A DNA stretch of 64,000 bases from Pseudooceanicola atlanticus (GTDB taxonomy: Bacteria > Pseudomonadota > Alphaproteobacteria > Rhodobacterales > Rhodobacteraceae): NCBI RefSeq assembly GCF_000768315.1, contig NZ_AQQX01000016.1, positions 1 through 64,000 on the forward strand, written 5' to 3'. Of the stretch, positions 9,018-17,075 are shown piece after piece; positions within the stretch are counted from its first letter, which is position 1; the number at the start of each line of letters is the position of its first letter. Below the pieces are notes generated by a model. It saw nothing but the letters and a program-made list of their open reading frames with translations, was not told the origin of the DNA and ran no database searches. A program made the position numbers and the translations under genes.

Positions 9018-9031
9018 CTACCGGGCGGTCA
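9018..9031. promoter_or_regulatory. Candidate TetR operator (imperfect copy)
   Basis: CTACCGGGCGGTCA matches the perfect palindrome at 9815-9828 at 11 of 14 positions. It lies in the control region between the CoA ligase operon and the tetR gene. TetR proteins commonly bind palindromes of this size in their own divergent promoters. The match is partial, so this is tentative. Confidence 0.3.
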
Positions 9032-9187
9032 ACAAGTGAAGGCTGTTCAGGCTGTGGCTGGGCCGTGCGATGGTATGCGGTTTGTGCCCACGCAGAAGTG
9101 CCCGGCCGCGATGCAAAGACGGGGTTCCGATGCGGGGCGTGGGCGGCTAGGCTGTGGGAAATCCGCTTGTATCAGAGGCTTAACCCC

Positions 9188-9817
9188 ATGTCCGACGACG
9201 ACGTCCCGCCGCAGAAATCCCCTGGTCCCAAGATGCCGGGCAAGCGGCGCAAGGCGCAGATCCTGGGCGCGGCCACGGAATTGTTCGCCGAAGCCGGGTA
9301 CGAGGGCACGTCGCTGCGGGCGGTGGCCGAGAAATGCGGGATGACCAAGGCCGCGCTCTACTATCATTACGACGACAAGGAAGCGTTGCTGAAGGCGGTC
9401 GTGGAATACCGCCTGACCCGGATGATCGAGAAGCTGACCGATGCCGTCGAGGGCGTGCCGCAGGACGATCCGCTGGCGCGTATCCGGGCGCTGGTCGGCA
9501 CCTGCGCGCGGCATATCGACGAGGAGCGTGCGGGCTGGGTCGTGTCCTCGCGCATTTTCTGGTCGATCGAACAGGCCTCGGACAAGGCGGCGATGATCGC
9601 GTTGCGCGACCAGTTCGAAAACCTGTTCCGGACCGAGATCGCCCGCGCGATCCAGGCCGGGCAACTGGCCAAGGTGGATGCGGGGATGCTGACGCGGATG
9701 ATCCTGTCCTGGCTGAACTACCTGCCGCGCTGGCATCGGGTTGACGGACCAAAGAGCGCCGAAGAGGTGGCGATGGAATTCCTGGGCATGACATTGCACG
9801 GGGTCGAAGCCCGCTGA
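9188..9817 (+). CDS. TetR/AcrR family transcriptional regulator
   Basis: This 209-residue TetR-family regulator has an N-terminal helix-turn-helix reading TSLRAVAEKCGMTKAALYYHY (about residues 41-61) and a helical ligand-binding C-terminal domain. Such proteins usually repress nearby genes and are released by a small ligand, often an acyl-CoA or substrate. I chose ATG 9188, because the frame open further upstream from 8984 has no matching family sequence. It is divergent from the CoA ligase operon and is followed by the gntR gene. The perfect palindrome TGACCGCGCGGTCA overlaps its stop codon and may be one of its binding sites. Confidence 0.85.
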   Translation: MSDDDVPPQKSPGPKMPGKRRKAQILGAATELFAEAGYEGTSLRAVAEKCGMTKAALYYHYDDKEALLKAVVEYRLTRMIEKLTDAVEGVPQDDPLARIRALVGTCARHIDEERAGWVVSSRIFWSIEQASDKAAMIALRDQFENLFRTEIARAIQAGQLAKVDAGMLTRMILSWLNYLPRWHRVDGPKSAEEVAMEFLGMTLHGVEAR

Positions 9818-9828
9818 CCGCGCGGTCA
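9815..9828. promoter_or_regulatory. Perfect 14-bp palindrome at tetR stop codon, candidate operator
   Basis: TGACCGCGCGGTCA is fully self-complementary. It begins on the tetR stop codon and lies in the tetR-gntR gap, suggesting that TetR acts on gntR expression. A diverged copy is at 9018-9031. Confidence 0.4.
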
Positions 9829-9830
9829 AA

Positions 9831-9840
9831 TCGTATACCA
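9831..9840. promoter_or_regulatory. Candidate GntR/FCD operator 1 upstream of gntR
   Basis: TCGTATACCA matches TGGTATACCA at 9 of 10 positions and lies 100 bp before the gntR start. It is compatible with autoregulation. Confidence 0.4.
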
Positions 9841-9897
9841 TGCCGTCGCGCCCTTGACGCCAAACCCATGTTTGACCCGGAAAACAAGGCCGCGCTA

Positions 9898-9907
9898 TAG
9901 TATTCCA
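9898..9907. promoter_or_regulatory. Candidate GntR/FCD operator 2 upstream of gntR
   Basis: TAGTATTCCA matches the consensus at 8 of 10 positions, 33 bp before the gntR start codon. It is the weakest of the six sites but shares the TATTCCA half with the site at 207. Confidence 0.35.
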
Positions 9908-9939
9908 ATTCTCACGATCAGGTTGGACACGGGCGGCGC

Positions 9940-10602
9940 ATGGCAGACAAACAAAACTCATCCCGCCTCGCGCAGAACGCCTACGAGGCGGTCCGCGACG
10001 CGATTGCCAACGGGGACCTGGCCCCCGGCGACCGGATTTCCGAATACAAGACCGCCGACTGGCTGAAGATCAGCCGGACGCCGGCGCGCGAGGGTCTGCT
10101 GCGGCTGGAGGCCGAGGGGCTGCTTGCGCATCATCCGCGGCGGGGGCTGGTCGTCGCCTCGATCGACAACGAGGCGCTGAAGGAGATCTTCGCGGCCCGC
10201 GAGGTGCTGGAACGGTCGCTGGCCGGTCAGGCCGCGCGCAACGCGTCCGGGCCGGAGCTGGATCAGCTGATGCGGATGACCGACAAGGAGGCCGGGCTAG
10301 TCGAGGATCGCGATGCGATGGTGCAGCACAACAAGGATTTCCATGGGATGATCCGGCGCTGTGCCCATAACCGCTACCTGATGAAATTCAGTGGCACGCT
10401 GGAGGATATCATCGCCGCCGACCGGCGCGGCACCTCGCTGGTCGACATGGAGCGGCGGCATGCGGTGATCGGTGAGCACCGCGCCCTGGCCGAGGCGATC
10501 GCCGCGCGGGACGTGACCCGGGCCGAGGACCTGGCCGCACATCACATCCGCAATTCCTACGCCGCACGGCTGAAGCTGAAACTGCCCGACGATCCGGCCT
10601 GA
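9940..10602 (+). CDS. GntR family (FCD domain) transcriptional regulator
   Basis: This 220-residue regulator has an N-terminal winged helix (AYEAVRDAIANGDLAPGDRISEYKTADWLKISRTPAREGLLRLEAEGLL, about residues 14-62; the key recognition part is ISRTPARE) and a C-terminal all-helical FCD domain. The FCD metal/ligand-site residues include the Asp of KDFH and the His residues in GEHRAL and AAHHI. FCD proteins usually sense a carboxylic acid. Six palindromic sites in front of island genes are candidate targets. It is followed by a strong stem-loop. Confidence 0.88.
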   Translation: MADKQNSSRLAQNAYEAVRDAIANGDLAPGDRISEYKTADWLKISRTPAREGLLRLEAEGLLAHHPRRGLVVASIDNEALKEIFAAREVLERSLAGQAARNASGPELDQLMRMTDKEAGLVEDRDAMVQHNKDFHGMIRRCAHNRYLMKFSGTLEDIIAADRRGTSLVDMERRHAVIGEHRALAEAIAARDVTRAEDLAAHHIRNSYAARLKLKLPDDPA

Positions 10603-10627
10603 GGCCTGACCTGACGGGGCAAAGGAA

Positions 10628-10654
10628 AACCCCCCGGCGGAGGACCGGGGGGTT
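10628..10654. terminator. Bidirectional stem-loop terminator between gntR and the motE operon
   Basis: A perfect 10-bp stem (AACCCCCCGG / CCGGGGGGTT) encloses the 7-nt loop CGGAGGA. On the minus strand it is followed by TTTTCC, so it best serves the motE-fliM-fliL operon. On the plus strand it follows gntR by 25 bp but has only a short T tail. It separates the catabolic island from the flagellar cluster. Confidence 0.8.
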
Positions 10655-10681
10655 CGTGAGTGACGTCTTGGGGGGCGTCGC

Positions 10682-11323
10682 TCAGAGCTTGAGATTGTCG
10701 AGCCGCTGGTCGCCCGGCAGCTTGGACCTCTCAAGGATGATCTTGGAAATCGCGCGGGCCCGGATCGGCGTGAGGTTGGCCAGGATGGGCGCGGCGGTGC
10801 GTTCGTTCATGGAGCCGAGCACCATCACGGACACCTCGATATCGAGGTCGTTCATGATCGCTGCGGCCTCTTTCGGTTTCATGTTGGAATAAAGCGCGAC
10901 AAGGCGGCGGACATCGTCGGTCTGGGCGGCTTCGACCTTGGCCAGAAGCGCCTCAAGCTCGGTCTTCAGCTCGGCCAGTTCGGCCTGGTCCTGGCGGGTC
11001 TTTTCACCGGCGAGGTCGATCTCGGCCTCGCGCCGGGCCAGTGCGGCCTTCTGGTCTTCCAGCATCTCGCGTTCGGACTTGATGGCGAGGAGCATTTCCT
11101 CGGGCATGTCGCAGTTCAACTCGGCCGAGGCCTGGGTGGCTTGCGGCACCGGCGTCGCTTCGGGTTCCGGCGGCGGTGTCGAGGTCGCGGCGTTGGCGGG
11201 GCCGGCAAAGAAATTGCCACCCACGGGCAACGCCTGTTCGGTTTCGGACACCGACAGGGTCAGCTTGGCCACGCCCATGCCCACGAGGGCGATCAGCATC
11301 AGGGGCAGCGGACGGATGGCCAT
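10682..11323 (-). CDS. motE: MotE family protein (MgtE N-domain-like, flagellar motor)
   Basis: This 213-residue protein has an N-terminal membrane/signal segment, a Pro/Ala-rich linker, a coiled coil (about residues 78-135) and a C-terminal MgtE-intracellular-N-like domain (SNMKPKEAAAIMNDLDIEVSVMVLGSMNERTAAPILANL). This is the layout of MotE, which in rhizobia is a periplasmic chaperone acting on the MotC partner of the stator. It is the last gene of a minus-strand operon with fliM and fliL. Its start overlaps the stop of the upstream gene at 11323. Confidence 0.75.
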   Translation of the reverse strand: MAIRPLPLMLIALVGMGVAKLTLSVSETEQALPVGGNFFAGPANAATSTPPPEPEATPVPQATQASAELNCDMPEEMLLAIKSEREMLEDQKAALARREAEIDLAGEKTRQDQAELAELKTELEALLAKVEAAQTDDVRRLVALYSNMKPKEAAAIMNDLDIEVSVMVLGSMNERTAAPILANLTPIRARAISKIILERSKLPGDQRLDNLKL

Positions 11324-11709
11324 TACGCGCCCCGGGTCCGGGCGGTTTCGAAGAAGCCGCGCACCAGGTCGGATTTACCCGAGACGCGGGTGACACCGGC
11401 GGGGCGGGACGCCTTTTCACGGCTGGTGCGGAAGGACACGACATCGGGTTGCGGCTGGGCCTGCTGCTGCGTCGGTGCGGCGGCAGGTGCGGAATTGGCG
11501 GCCGGCTGGGTGCGGACCTTTTCGGTCATCGCCTTGAGCATCGAAACGGAGCTTTCCGATTTCTCGACCGCCTGGGAGAACTGGCCGACCATCGGCTCCA
11601 TCTCTTTCAGGACGGACATCAGCATCCGCACGCGGCGGTCGACCAGGAAGGCATAGCCAAGGGTCCCACCCAGAAGGACAAGGATCAGCACGTCAATCAG
11701 GAAGGACAT
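11323..11709 (-). CDS. Small single-span membrane protein of the flagellar operon (DUF6468-like)
   Basis: This 128-residue protein has one N-terminal membrane segment (residues 3-22), a short helical stretch (RVRMLMSVLKEMEPMVGQFSQAVEKSE) and a disordered Gln/Pro/Ala tail. The layout fits the alphaproteobacterial DUF6468 proteins found next to fliM and motE, though I cannot confirm the family by search. It overlaps fliM by 17 bp and motE by one base, so the three are translated together. It may be a small basal-body or stator accessory; its function is unknown. Confidence 0.6.
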   Translation of the reverse strand: MSFLIDVLILVLLGGTLGYAFLVDRRVRMLMSVLKEMEPMVGQFSQAVEKSESSVSMLKAMTEKVRTQPAANSAPAAAPTQQQAQPQPDVVSFRTSREKASRPAGVTRVSGKSDLVRGFFETARTRGA

Positions 11710-12649
11710 TGGACATTTCCTCTTCGTCTTTGAGTTGCTTTTGAATCTTGAGCGCCAGGCGCCCGTTGCGGCGTTTGCCGGATTGTGCGCGATAGAGCTC
11801 GTGCCCGCCGCAGCACAGTGTCACCAACTGGTCGGCGTCGATCCCGAGATCGAGGACCTGACCCTTTCTCCAGTTCAGGACTTCCTGCATGGGCACGGTG
11901 GTTTCGTGCAGGCGGGCGGCGACCGAGACCTCGGTGTCGACGATCGCGTCGGTCATCTTCTTCTGCCAGCTCTTGTCGCCGCCAAGGGCGCCGCCGTGGA
12001 ACGGCTGTGCCAGGATCGGGCGGATCGTCGAGAAGGCGTTGTAGGGAAACAGGAAATAGAGATAGCCGTCGCGGTCATCCATCGTCAGGTGGACGCGCAG
12101 ACGCAGGCAGCCGGTGTTTGGCGGCGCCAGGACCATGGCCTGGGGGTTCGTTTCCACGTGGGAAATCATGAACTCCACCGGCATCAGTTTGGCGAAGGTT
12201 TCCGACAATTCCGCCAGGATCAGGGTCATCATCTCGCGGCCGATCTTGCGTTCGATCGCGGTGAAGCTGCGCGGTTTCCAGCTGGACCGTTCCGCGGTGC
12301 GCCCGCCGAAGGTGATTTCCAGCGTCGAGATCAGCAGCGACGGGTCGATAATCGTGGCGAAGGGCCCTTCCCAATCCGAGGCCTCGGTGATCGAGATCAG
12401 CGAGGGGTTGGGCAGCCCTTCCAGGGCCTCGGACATCGGCATGTATTCGGTCGCGTCGATGGAGGCCTCGCAAATCGCGCCGACATAGGATTTCAGCGCC
12501 GGACCGATGGCCAGGACGAACCGCTCCAGGATCACTTCGAGGATCGGAAGTCGTTCGTAGGACCGTTTGGCCCGCTGAATGATCTCTTCCTCGACGGGGG
12601 CGCCCCGTAATGCGATCTGGTCTGTTGCTTCTGCTGTGGCTGGGCTCAT
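11693..12649 (-). CDS. fliM: Flagellar motor switch protein FliM
   Basis: This 318-residue C-ring protein links FliG to FliN and normally binds CheY-P. The middle domain (about 45-235) has YVGAICEASIDATEYMPMSEALEGLPNPSLISITEASDWEGPF and the CheC-like fold. The C-terminal SpoA domain (about 240-310) contains VSVAARLHETTVPMQEVLNWRKGQVLDLG. The N-terminus reads MSPATAEATDQIALRGAPVEEE and lacks the EIDALL-type CheY-binding peptide. It follows fliL by 4 bp. Confidence 0.9.
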   Translation of the reverse strand: MSPATAEATDQIALRGAPVEEEIIQRAKRSYERLPILEVILERFVLAIGPALKSYVGAICEASIDATEYMPMSEALEGLPNPSLISITEASDWEGPFATIIDPSLLISTLEITFGGRTAERSSWKPRSFTAIERKIGREMMTLILAELSETFAKLMPVEFMISHVETNPQAMVLAPPNTGCLRLRVHLTMDDRDGYLYFLFPYNAFSTIRPILAQPFHGGALGGDKSWQKKMTDAIVDTEVSVAARLHETTVPMQEVLNWRKGQVLDLGIDADQLVTLCCGGHELYRAQSGKRRNGRLALKIQKQLKDEEEMSNVLPD

Positions 12650-12653
12650 GGCG

Positions 12654-13181
12654 TTACTGCACGATCAGGTCTGAGATGAGGATTTCTTGCGGGGCCTGCG
12701 AATCCGATATCGTCCGGGCGCGGCGCAGCAATTCGGCCTTGAGGATCGCCAGCCCGGCAGAGCCCTGCACGTCCCGTTCCGACAATTGCCGCAGGTAATC
12801 CTGGAAGCTGTCCCGGAGGTAGAGCTTGCGTTCCTCGATATGGTCGGCCCCGGCCTTGGAGCTGTCATAGACCAGCGCGGTGTTCAGCTTGAGGAATCGG
12901 GTGGTCTGGCGACCGGTGGCCGTGGTGGCCGAGATGTTGACGATGATTTCCTTGAAGGGCGTGACCATCACCTTGCTGGACGGATGTTCCGGCGCAGGGG
13001 TGTGGCTGTCGCCGTCCTCATCGCCGTGACCGTCATTGGCGGCGGTCTTGGGCGCTTCGACCTCGGACCCGGTGACCAATGCGACGGCCTCGTCAAAGCC
13101 AAGGGACGCGACGAGGCCGCCAGCGAGGGCTGCCACCCCCAAAGCCAGCACCAGGACCAGCGTCATCAGCCGTTTGCCCAT
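12654..13181 (-). CDS. fliL: Flagellar basal body-associated protein FliL
   Basis: This 175-residue single-pass inner membrane protein stabilises the stator around the MS ring. It has an N-terminal membrane helix (about 5-27), an acidic His/Asp-rich linker, and the periplasmic FliL domain (from about residue 70) with KVMVTPFKEIIVNI and a C-terminal hydrophobic end (ILISDLIVQ). It is the first gene of the fliL-fliM-motE operon, divergent from fliF. A second FliL-like protein is encoded at 33820. Confidence 0.87.
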   Translation of the reverse strand: MGKRLMTLVLVLALGVAALAGGLVASLGFDEAVALVTGSEVEAPKTAANDGHGDEDGDSHTPAPEHPSSKVMVTPFKEIIVNISATTATGRQTTRFLKLNTALVYDSSKAGADHIEERKLYLRDSFQDYLRQLSERDVQGSAGLAILKAELLRRARTISDSQAPQEILISDLIVQ

Positions 13182-13389
13182 GGATTGTCCCTTGTTTCTG
13201 CCTTCCCTGTTCCGTCAGCCCCCAAGGCCAAGAACAAAACACGGATTTTTCTTGCGATGTTCTTTGGAAACATGCCGATATCCAGCAAGTTTTGCAAGTA
13301 TAAACTGTAAACTTCACTTGATTAACAAGAATAGATCGGCTTATTCTTGTGCCAGTCTTAATGTTAATTAATCCGGGACGGGGGCAGGC
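13182..13389. promoter_or_regulatory. Divergent fliL / fliF control region
   Basis: This AT-rich 208-bp region holds the inverted repeat ACAAGAATA-N8-TATTCTTGT (arms 13325-13333 and 13342-13350). Each arm is a copy of a flagellar box, one facing fliL and one facing fliF. The fliL-facing copy (CGATCTATTCTTGTT on the minus strand, 13324-13338) is identical over 15 bases to the box before motA. A TTAA-N6-TTAA element at 13359-13372 resembles, with one base less spacing, a CtrA-type site. In Brucella the CtrA-family regulator FtcR acts at fliF. Confidence 0.6.
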
Positions 13390-15129
13390 GTGCAAGCCTT
13401 GTTAGAAAACCTCAAGGCTTTGGGGCAGGGGCGTTTGATCGCCCTGGGCGCAACCGGCATCGTGCTTGTCTTCGCGATGTTTTTCGGTGTGCGCGCCGTC
13501 ATGGAGCCCGCCTACTCTACCCTTTATCGCGACATGGATCCGGCCGAGGCAGGTCGCATCGTCGGCGCGTTGGAGCAGGCCGGCTACCGGGTCCGCGTTG
13601 ATTCGGGCGGTGCCGCGATCAGCGTGCCGCAGGAAGACCTGGCGCGGGCGCGGATGGAAATGGCGGGTCAGGGCCTCGTCAGCGACGGCGCGGCCGGCTG
13701 GGAGCTTTTCGACGAAGGTTCGGGCCTGGGGATGAACGCCTTCATGCAGCGGATCAACCGTCTGCGCGCCCTGGAAGGGGAGCTGGCCCGGTCGGTCCAG
13801 ACCCTCGACGGGGTGGAGGCCGCACGGGTTCACCTGGTTCTGCCCGAAAGAGAGGCGTTTTCACGGGAGCGCCCGCAGCCCTCTGCCTCGGTCATCGTGC
13901 GCGGGCGTCCGGGTCATCAGGTCACGACCCGGCAGGCCCAGTCGATCCGGGCGCTGGTATCGTCTGCGGTGCCGGAAATGGCGCCGGGCCGTGTGACCGT
14001 GCTGACCTCCAACGGGGCGACCGTTCTGGCTGAAGACGGCGAAGGCGCGGCCGAGGTCACCCAGCAGGCGGTCCGTACCTCGGTCGAGGATCGTATCGCG
14101 GCCAACGTGACCGATATCCTGACCGCGCGGGTCGGGGCTGGAAATGCGCGGGTGAAGGTGAGCGTCGATCTGACGACGGAACGCCAGGTCATCCGCAACC
14201 AGAGCTTTGATCCCGACCAGCGCGTGGTGCGGTCCACGGAAATCCGCGAGGAGAACCGCGAGGATCTGGATCGTGGTCAGGGCGAGGTTGGCGTGATCGA
14301 CGATATCCCCGCCTCGCTGACCGATACCGGCAATGCCGAAGGGTCGTCCAACACGATGACCCGCACCGACGAGGTGGTGAATTACGAGATCGGCACGACC
14401 GAAAGCGAGACGGTGCGCGAACCCGGTGAGATCGAGCGCATCTCGGTCGCGGTTCTGGTGAACGGCATCTACAATGTGCAGGATAACGGCGACGTTGTTT
14501 ACGAAGAGCGCAGCGCGGAGGAACTTCAGCGGCTCAATCAGCTGGTTCAGGCGGCGATCGGCTTCGATCAGCAGCGCGGTGATACGATTTCAGTCGATAG
14601 TCTGCGGTTCATGGATTATTCCATGGATGTGGGGGAGCCGATCTCGGACGGGATCATGGATGTGCTGAAGCAGAACATGATGTCGATCCTGCGCGGCGTG
14701 TTCGCTCTTGCGGTTGTGGCAGCTGTTCTTCGGTTCGGCGTCATGCCCGTCGTGGCGCGGGCCCTGCCGGAGCGGATCGAAGTCGACAAGAAAGCGGACC
14801 CCGCCCTGACCGAAGGTGAGGAGGGTGAGACCCAGTTGGTCGAGGGGCCGAACGGGCCGCAGCCGCAGATGATCGGCAACCAGCAGCAGGCCAGGGTGCA
14901 GCATATCCACTCCAACCAGCCGCAGGCCCAGACGATCCATCATCACCACAACGCGATGAGTGGCCAGGTGCTGGGTCCGGACGGCTATGACGACGGCAAC
15001 ATGGTCAACCTGGCCTCGGTCAAGGGCGGCGTGCAGCGCGGCTGGATCGAGACGGTCAGCGAGCTGATCGAGAAGCAGCCGGACGATTCTTTGAAGGTCG
15101 TGAAGACCTGGCTGGCAGAGGGGCCGTAA
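13390..15129 (+). CDS. fliF: Flagellar MS-ring protein FliF
   Basis: This 579-residue protein forms the MS ring in the inner membrane. It has a first membrane helix at about residues 16-36, ring-building motifs (YSTLYRDMDPAEAGRIVGALEQAG, ARVHLVLPEREAFSRERPQPSASV), a large periplasmic loop, a second membrane helix at about 433-458, and a C-terminal cytoplasmic tail that binds FliG (LASVKGGVQRGWIETVSELIEKQPDDSLKVVKTWL). A His/Gln-rich stretch lies before this tail. The start is GTG 13390. It heads the fliF-H-N-P-G operon. Confidence 0.95.
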   Translation: MQALLENLKALGQGRLIALGATGIVLVFAMFFGVRAVMEPAYSTLYRDMDPAEAGRIVGALEQAGYRVRVDSGGAAISVPQEDLARARMEMAGQGLVSDGAAGWELFDEGSGLGMNAFMQRINRLRALEGELARSVQTLDGVEAARVHLVLPEREAFSRERPQPSASVIVRGRPGHQVTTRQAQSIRALVSSAVPEMAPGRVTVLTSNGATVLAEDGEGAAEVTQQAVRTSVEDRIAANVTDILTARVGAGNARVKVSVDLTTERQVIRNQSFDPDQRVVRSTEIREENREDLDRGQGEVGVIDDIPASLTDTGNAEGSSNTMTRTDEVVNYEIGTTESETVREPGEIERISVAVLVNGIYNVQDNGDVVYEERSAEELQRLNQLVQAAIGFDQQRGDTISVDSLRFMDYSMDVGEPISDGIMDVLKQNMMSILRGVFALAVVAAVLRFGVMPVVARALPERIEVDKKADPALTEGEEGETQLVEGPNGPQPQMIGNQQQARVQHIHSNQPQAQTIHHHHNAMSGQVLGPDGYDDGNMVNLASVKGGVQRGWIETVSELIEKQPDDSLKVVKTWLAEGP

Positions 15130-15132
15130 CAG

Positions 15133-15798
15133 ATGCCTTTCGTGTTCGATCGGGATTTTGACGAGGAGGCGGAGCAGGAAGAGCGCCGCCTGATCCGTGC
15201 CCGTCGTGCCATCTATACACCCGAGGATGTCGAGGACGCCGTCCGCAAGGCCCGCAAGGAAGCCTATGAGGACGGCCGTCTGGCCGGTCGCGCGGAAGCG
15301 TCGGTGGAACATGCGGACAGCACCGCGGCAAGGCAAGCGGATGCTCTGGTCGTTCTTGGCCCGGCAATGAAGGACCTGCTGGCCCGTGCCGATCAGCACC
15401 GCGCCGCGCTGGAGGGCCAGGTGCTGGATTACATCCTGACCGTCTTCCGCCAGGTCGCGCCGGAACTGATGGACCAGACCGCCGTCATGCGCACCGAGGC
15501 CGAAGCGCGCCAGGCCATTCGCATGGCCGTTGGGGCGGCATCGTTGAAGATCCATCTGCCGGCAGAGATCGCGGCGGACATGACCACGCGGATCGGCGAA
15601 CAGGCCACGCAGGCGGGCTTTGCCGGACGGGTGCAGATCCTGCCCGACAGCAACATGCAGCCCGGTGACACACGGGTCGAATGGGATCACGGCATGCTGG
15701 ATTTCAGCCTGTCCAAGATTTGTGACGACATCATCAAGGCCCTGACCGAGGCCACCGCCGAAGCAATGGCGCGGAAGAAACACCCAGGAGAGGAGTGA
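15133..15798 (+). CDS. fliH: FliH-like flagellar export ATPase regulator
   Basis: This 221-residue protein has a strongly charged N-terminus (FDRDFDEEAEQEERRLIRARRA), a helical central part (about 30-100) and a C-terminal domain with the FliH/HrpE fold. Position three bases after fliF and before fliN supports the FliH assignment. FliH binds the ATPase FliI and FliN and regulates export. FliI is encoded 35 kb away, at 50349. Sequence conservation in FliH is low, so context carries much of the call. Confidence 0.75.
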   Translation: MPFVFDRDFDEEAEQEERRLIRARRAIYTPEDVEDAVRKARKEAYEDGRLAGRAEASVEHADSTAARQADALVVLGPAMKDLLARADQHRAALEGQVLDYILTVFRQVAPELMDQTAVMRTEAEARQAIRMAVGAASLKIHLPAEIAADMTTRIGEQATQAGFAGRVQILPDSNMQPGDTRVEWDHGMLDFSLSKICDDIIKALTEATAEAMARKKHPGEE

Positions 15799-16220
15799 CC
15801 CCCTTGGCGGACGAGAACGACAAGAACGAAGAGCTGGAAAATGACACGGTGGCCGGAGCGGGCGCCGATGCGGGTGTCGACCCTGTCGCCGCGGCCGGCC
15901 TGGCGGGCGAAGAGGAAACCGTTCTGGACGCGATGATGGGCCCCCGCCCCGGCGACAGCAGCGGTTACAACATCGACGCGATGCTGAATGTCGGGCTGAA
16001 CGTCCAGATCATCCTGGGCCAGACCCGGATGGCGATTTCCGAGCTGCTGAAACTGTCGCGCGGTTCGGTGATCGAGTTGAACAAGCGGATCGGTGAGCCG
16101 GTCGACATCGTCATCAACGACCGCACCGTCGCCCGTGGCGACCTGGTGAAGCTGGACGAGGATCGCGTCGGCGTGTCGCTGATCGAGATCGTCAAAGACT
16201 ACGTGTCGGAGAAGAAATAA
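15795..16220 (+). CDS. fliN: Flagellar motor switch protein FliN
   Basis: This 141-residue C-ring protein has an acidic Ala-rich N-terminal extension (about 1-55) and the conserved SpoA domain (about 60-140): LNVGLNVQIILGQTRMAISELLKLSRGSVIELNKRIGEPVDIVINDRTVARGDLV. The proposed start is GTG 15795, which overlaps the fliH stop (GTGA); TTG 15804 is a less likely alternative. FliN works with FliM in switching and docks FliH. Confidence 0.9.
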   Translation: MTPLADENDKNEELENDTVAGAGADAGVDPVAAAGLAGEEETVLDAMMGPRPGDSSGYNIDAMLNVGLNVQIILGQTRMAISELLKLSRGSVIELNKRIGEPVDIVINDRTVARGDLVKLDEDRVGVSLIEIVKDYVSEKK

Positions 16221-16221
16221 C

Positions 16222-17061
16222 GTGACGCGGACGGGGTTTACCGTCCGCATCTGGGGCCCGGCGCTTCTGGCGCTCGGGCTGATTGTGCTTGGTCATCCGG
16301 CAGCGGCGCAGGATGGCGGGTCTTTCCTGAGCTCGATCACCGACGCATTGAGCGATGCGGCCCCCGGCACGGATGAACGCGCGACGCTGTCGGGGCGCAT
16401 CCTTCAGCTGATCGCCGGGATCACGGTGCTGTCGATCGCGCCGGGTCTGTTGGTGGTGATGACCAGCTTTACCCGTTTCGTGATCGTGTTCTCGATGTTG
16501 CGGTCGGCGCTTGGCCTTAACCAGACGCCACCCAACATGGTGCTGTCGTCGATGGCGCTGTTCATGACCTTCTTCGTGATGCAGCCGGTTTTCGAGGACG
16601 CTTGGGAGGGCGGGATCCAGCCGCTGATCAACAATTCGATCACCGAGGACCAGGCGCTGGAGCGCACGGCGGAACCGTTCCGCACCTTCATGTCGGCCAA
16701 TGTCCGGGAAAAGGACCTGCTGCTGTTCCAGGACATTGCCGCACGCAGCGCCGGTGACACCGACCCGGTCCCGACCGAGGGCGTCGAGGTCGACGAGACC
16801 CCCAGCTGGCGTGCCCTGGTGCCGGCCTTCATGATCTCGGAATTGCGGCGGGCGTTTTCGATCGGGTTCCTGATCTACCTGCCCTTCGTGGCCATCGACC
16901 TGATCATCGCGTCGATCCTGATGTCGGCGGGCATGATGATGCTGCCGCCGGTTTTGATCTCGTTGCCGTTCAAGGTGATCTTCTTCGTTCTCATCGACGG
17001 CTGGTACATGCTGGCCGGTTCGCTGATGGAAAGTTACTTGCCCGCCGTTGGCGGGGGATAG
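16222..17061 (+). CDS. fliP: Flagellar biosynthetic protein FliP
   Basis: This 279-residue protein is a core channel subunit of the flagellar export gate. It has an N-terminal signal sequence, then the conserved segments MTSFTRFVIVFSMLRSALGLNQTPPNMVL and LVPAFMISELRRAFSIGFLIYLPFVAIDL, which are diagnostic for FliP. There are four hydrophobic segments beyond the signal peptide. The start GTG 16222 is one base after the fliN stop. No fliO is seen beside it. Confidence 0.93.
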   Translation: MTRTGFTVRIWGPALLALGLIVLGHPAAAQDGGSFLSSITDALSDAAPGTDERATLSGRILQLIAGITVLSIAPGLLVVMTSFTRFVIVFSMLRSALGLNQTPPNMVLSSMALFMTFFVMQPVFEDAWEGGIQPLINNSITEDQALERTAEPFRTFMSANVREKDLLLFQDIAARSAGDTDPVPTEGVEVDETPSWRALVPAFMISELRRAFSIGFLIYLPFVAIDLIIASILMSAGMMMLPPVLISLPFKVIFFVLIDGWYMLAGSLMESYLPAVGGG

Positions 17062-17075
17062 GAAAGGATAGGCTC

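Noticed and set aside
13359-13372. TTAA-N6-TTAA before fliF as a canonical CtrA site
   Set aside because: The canonical spacing is seven bases, so this is at best a variant; it is mentioned only as resemblance.
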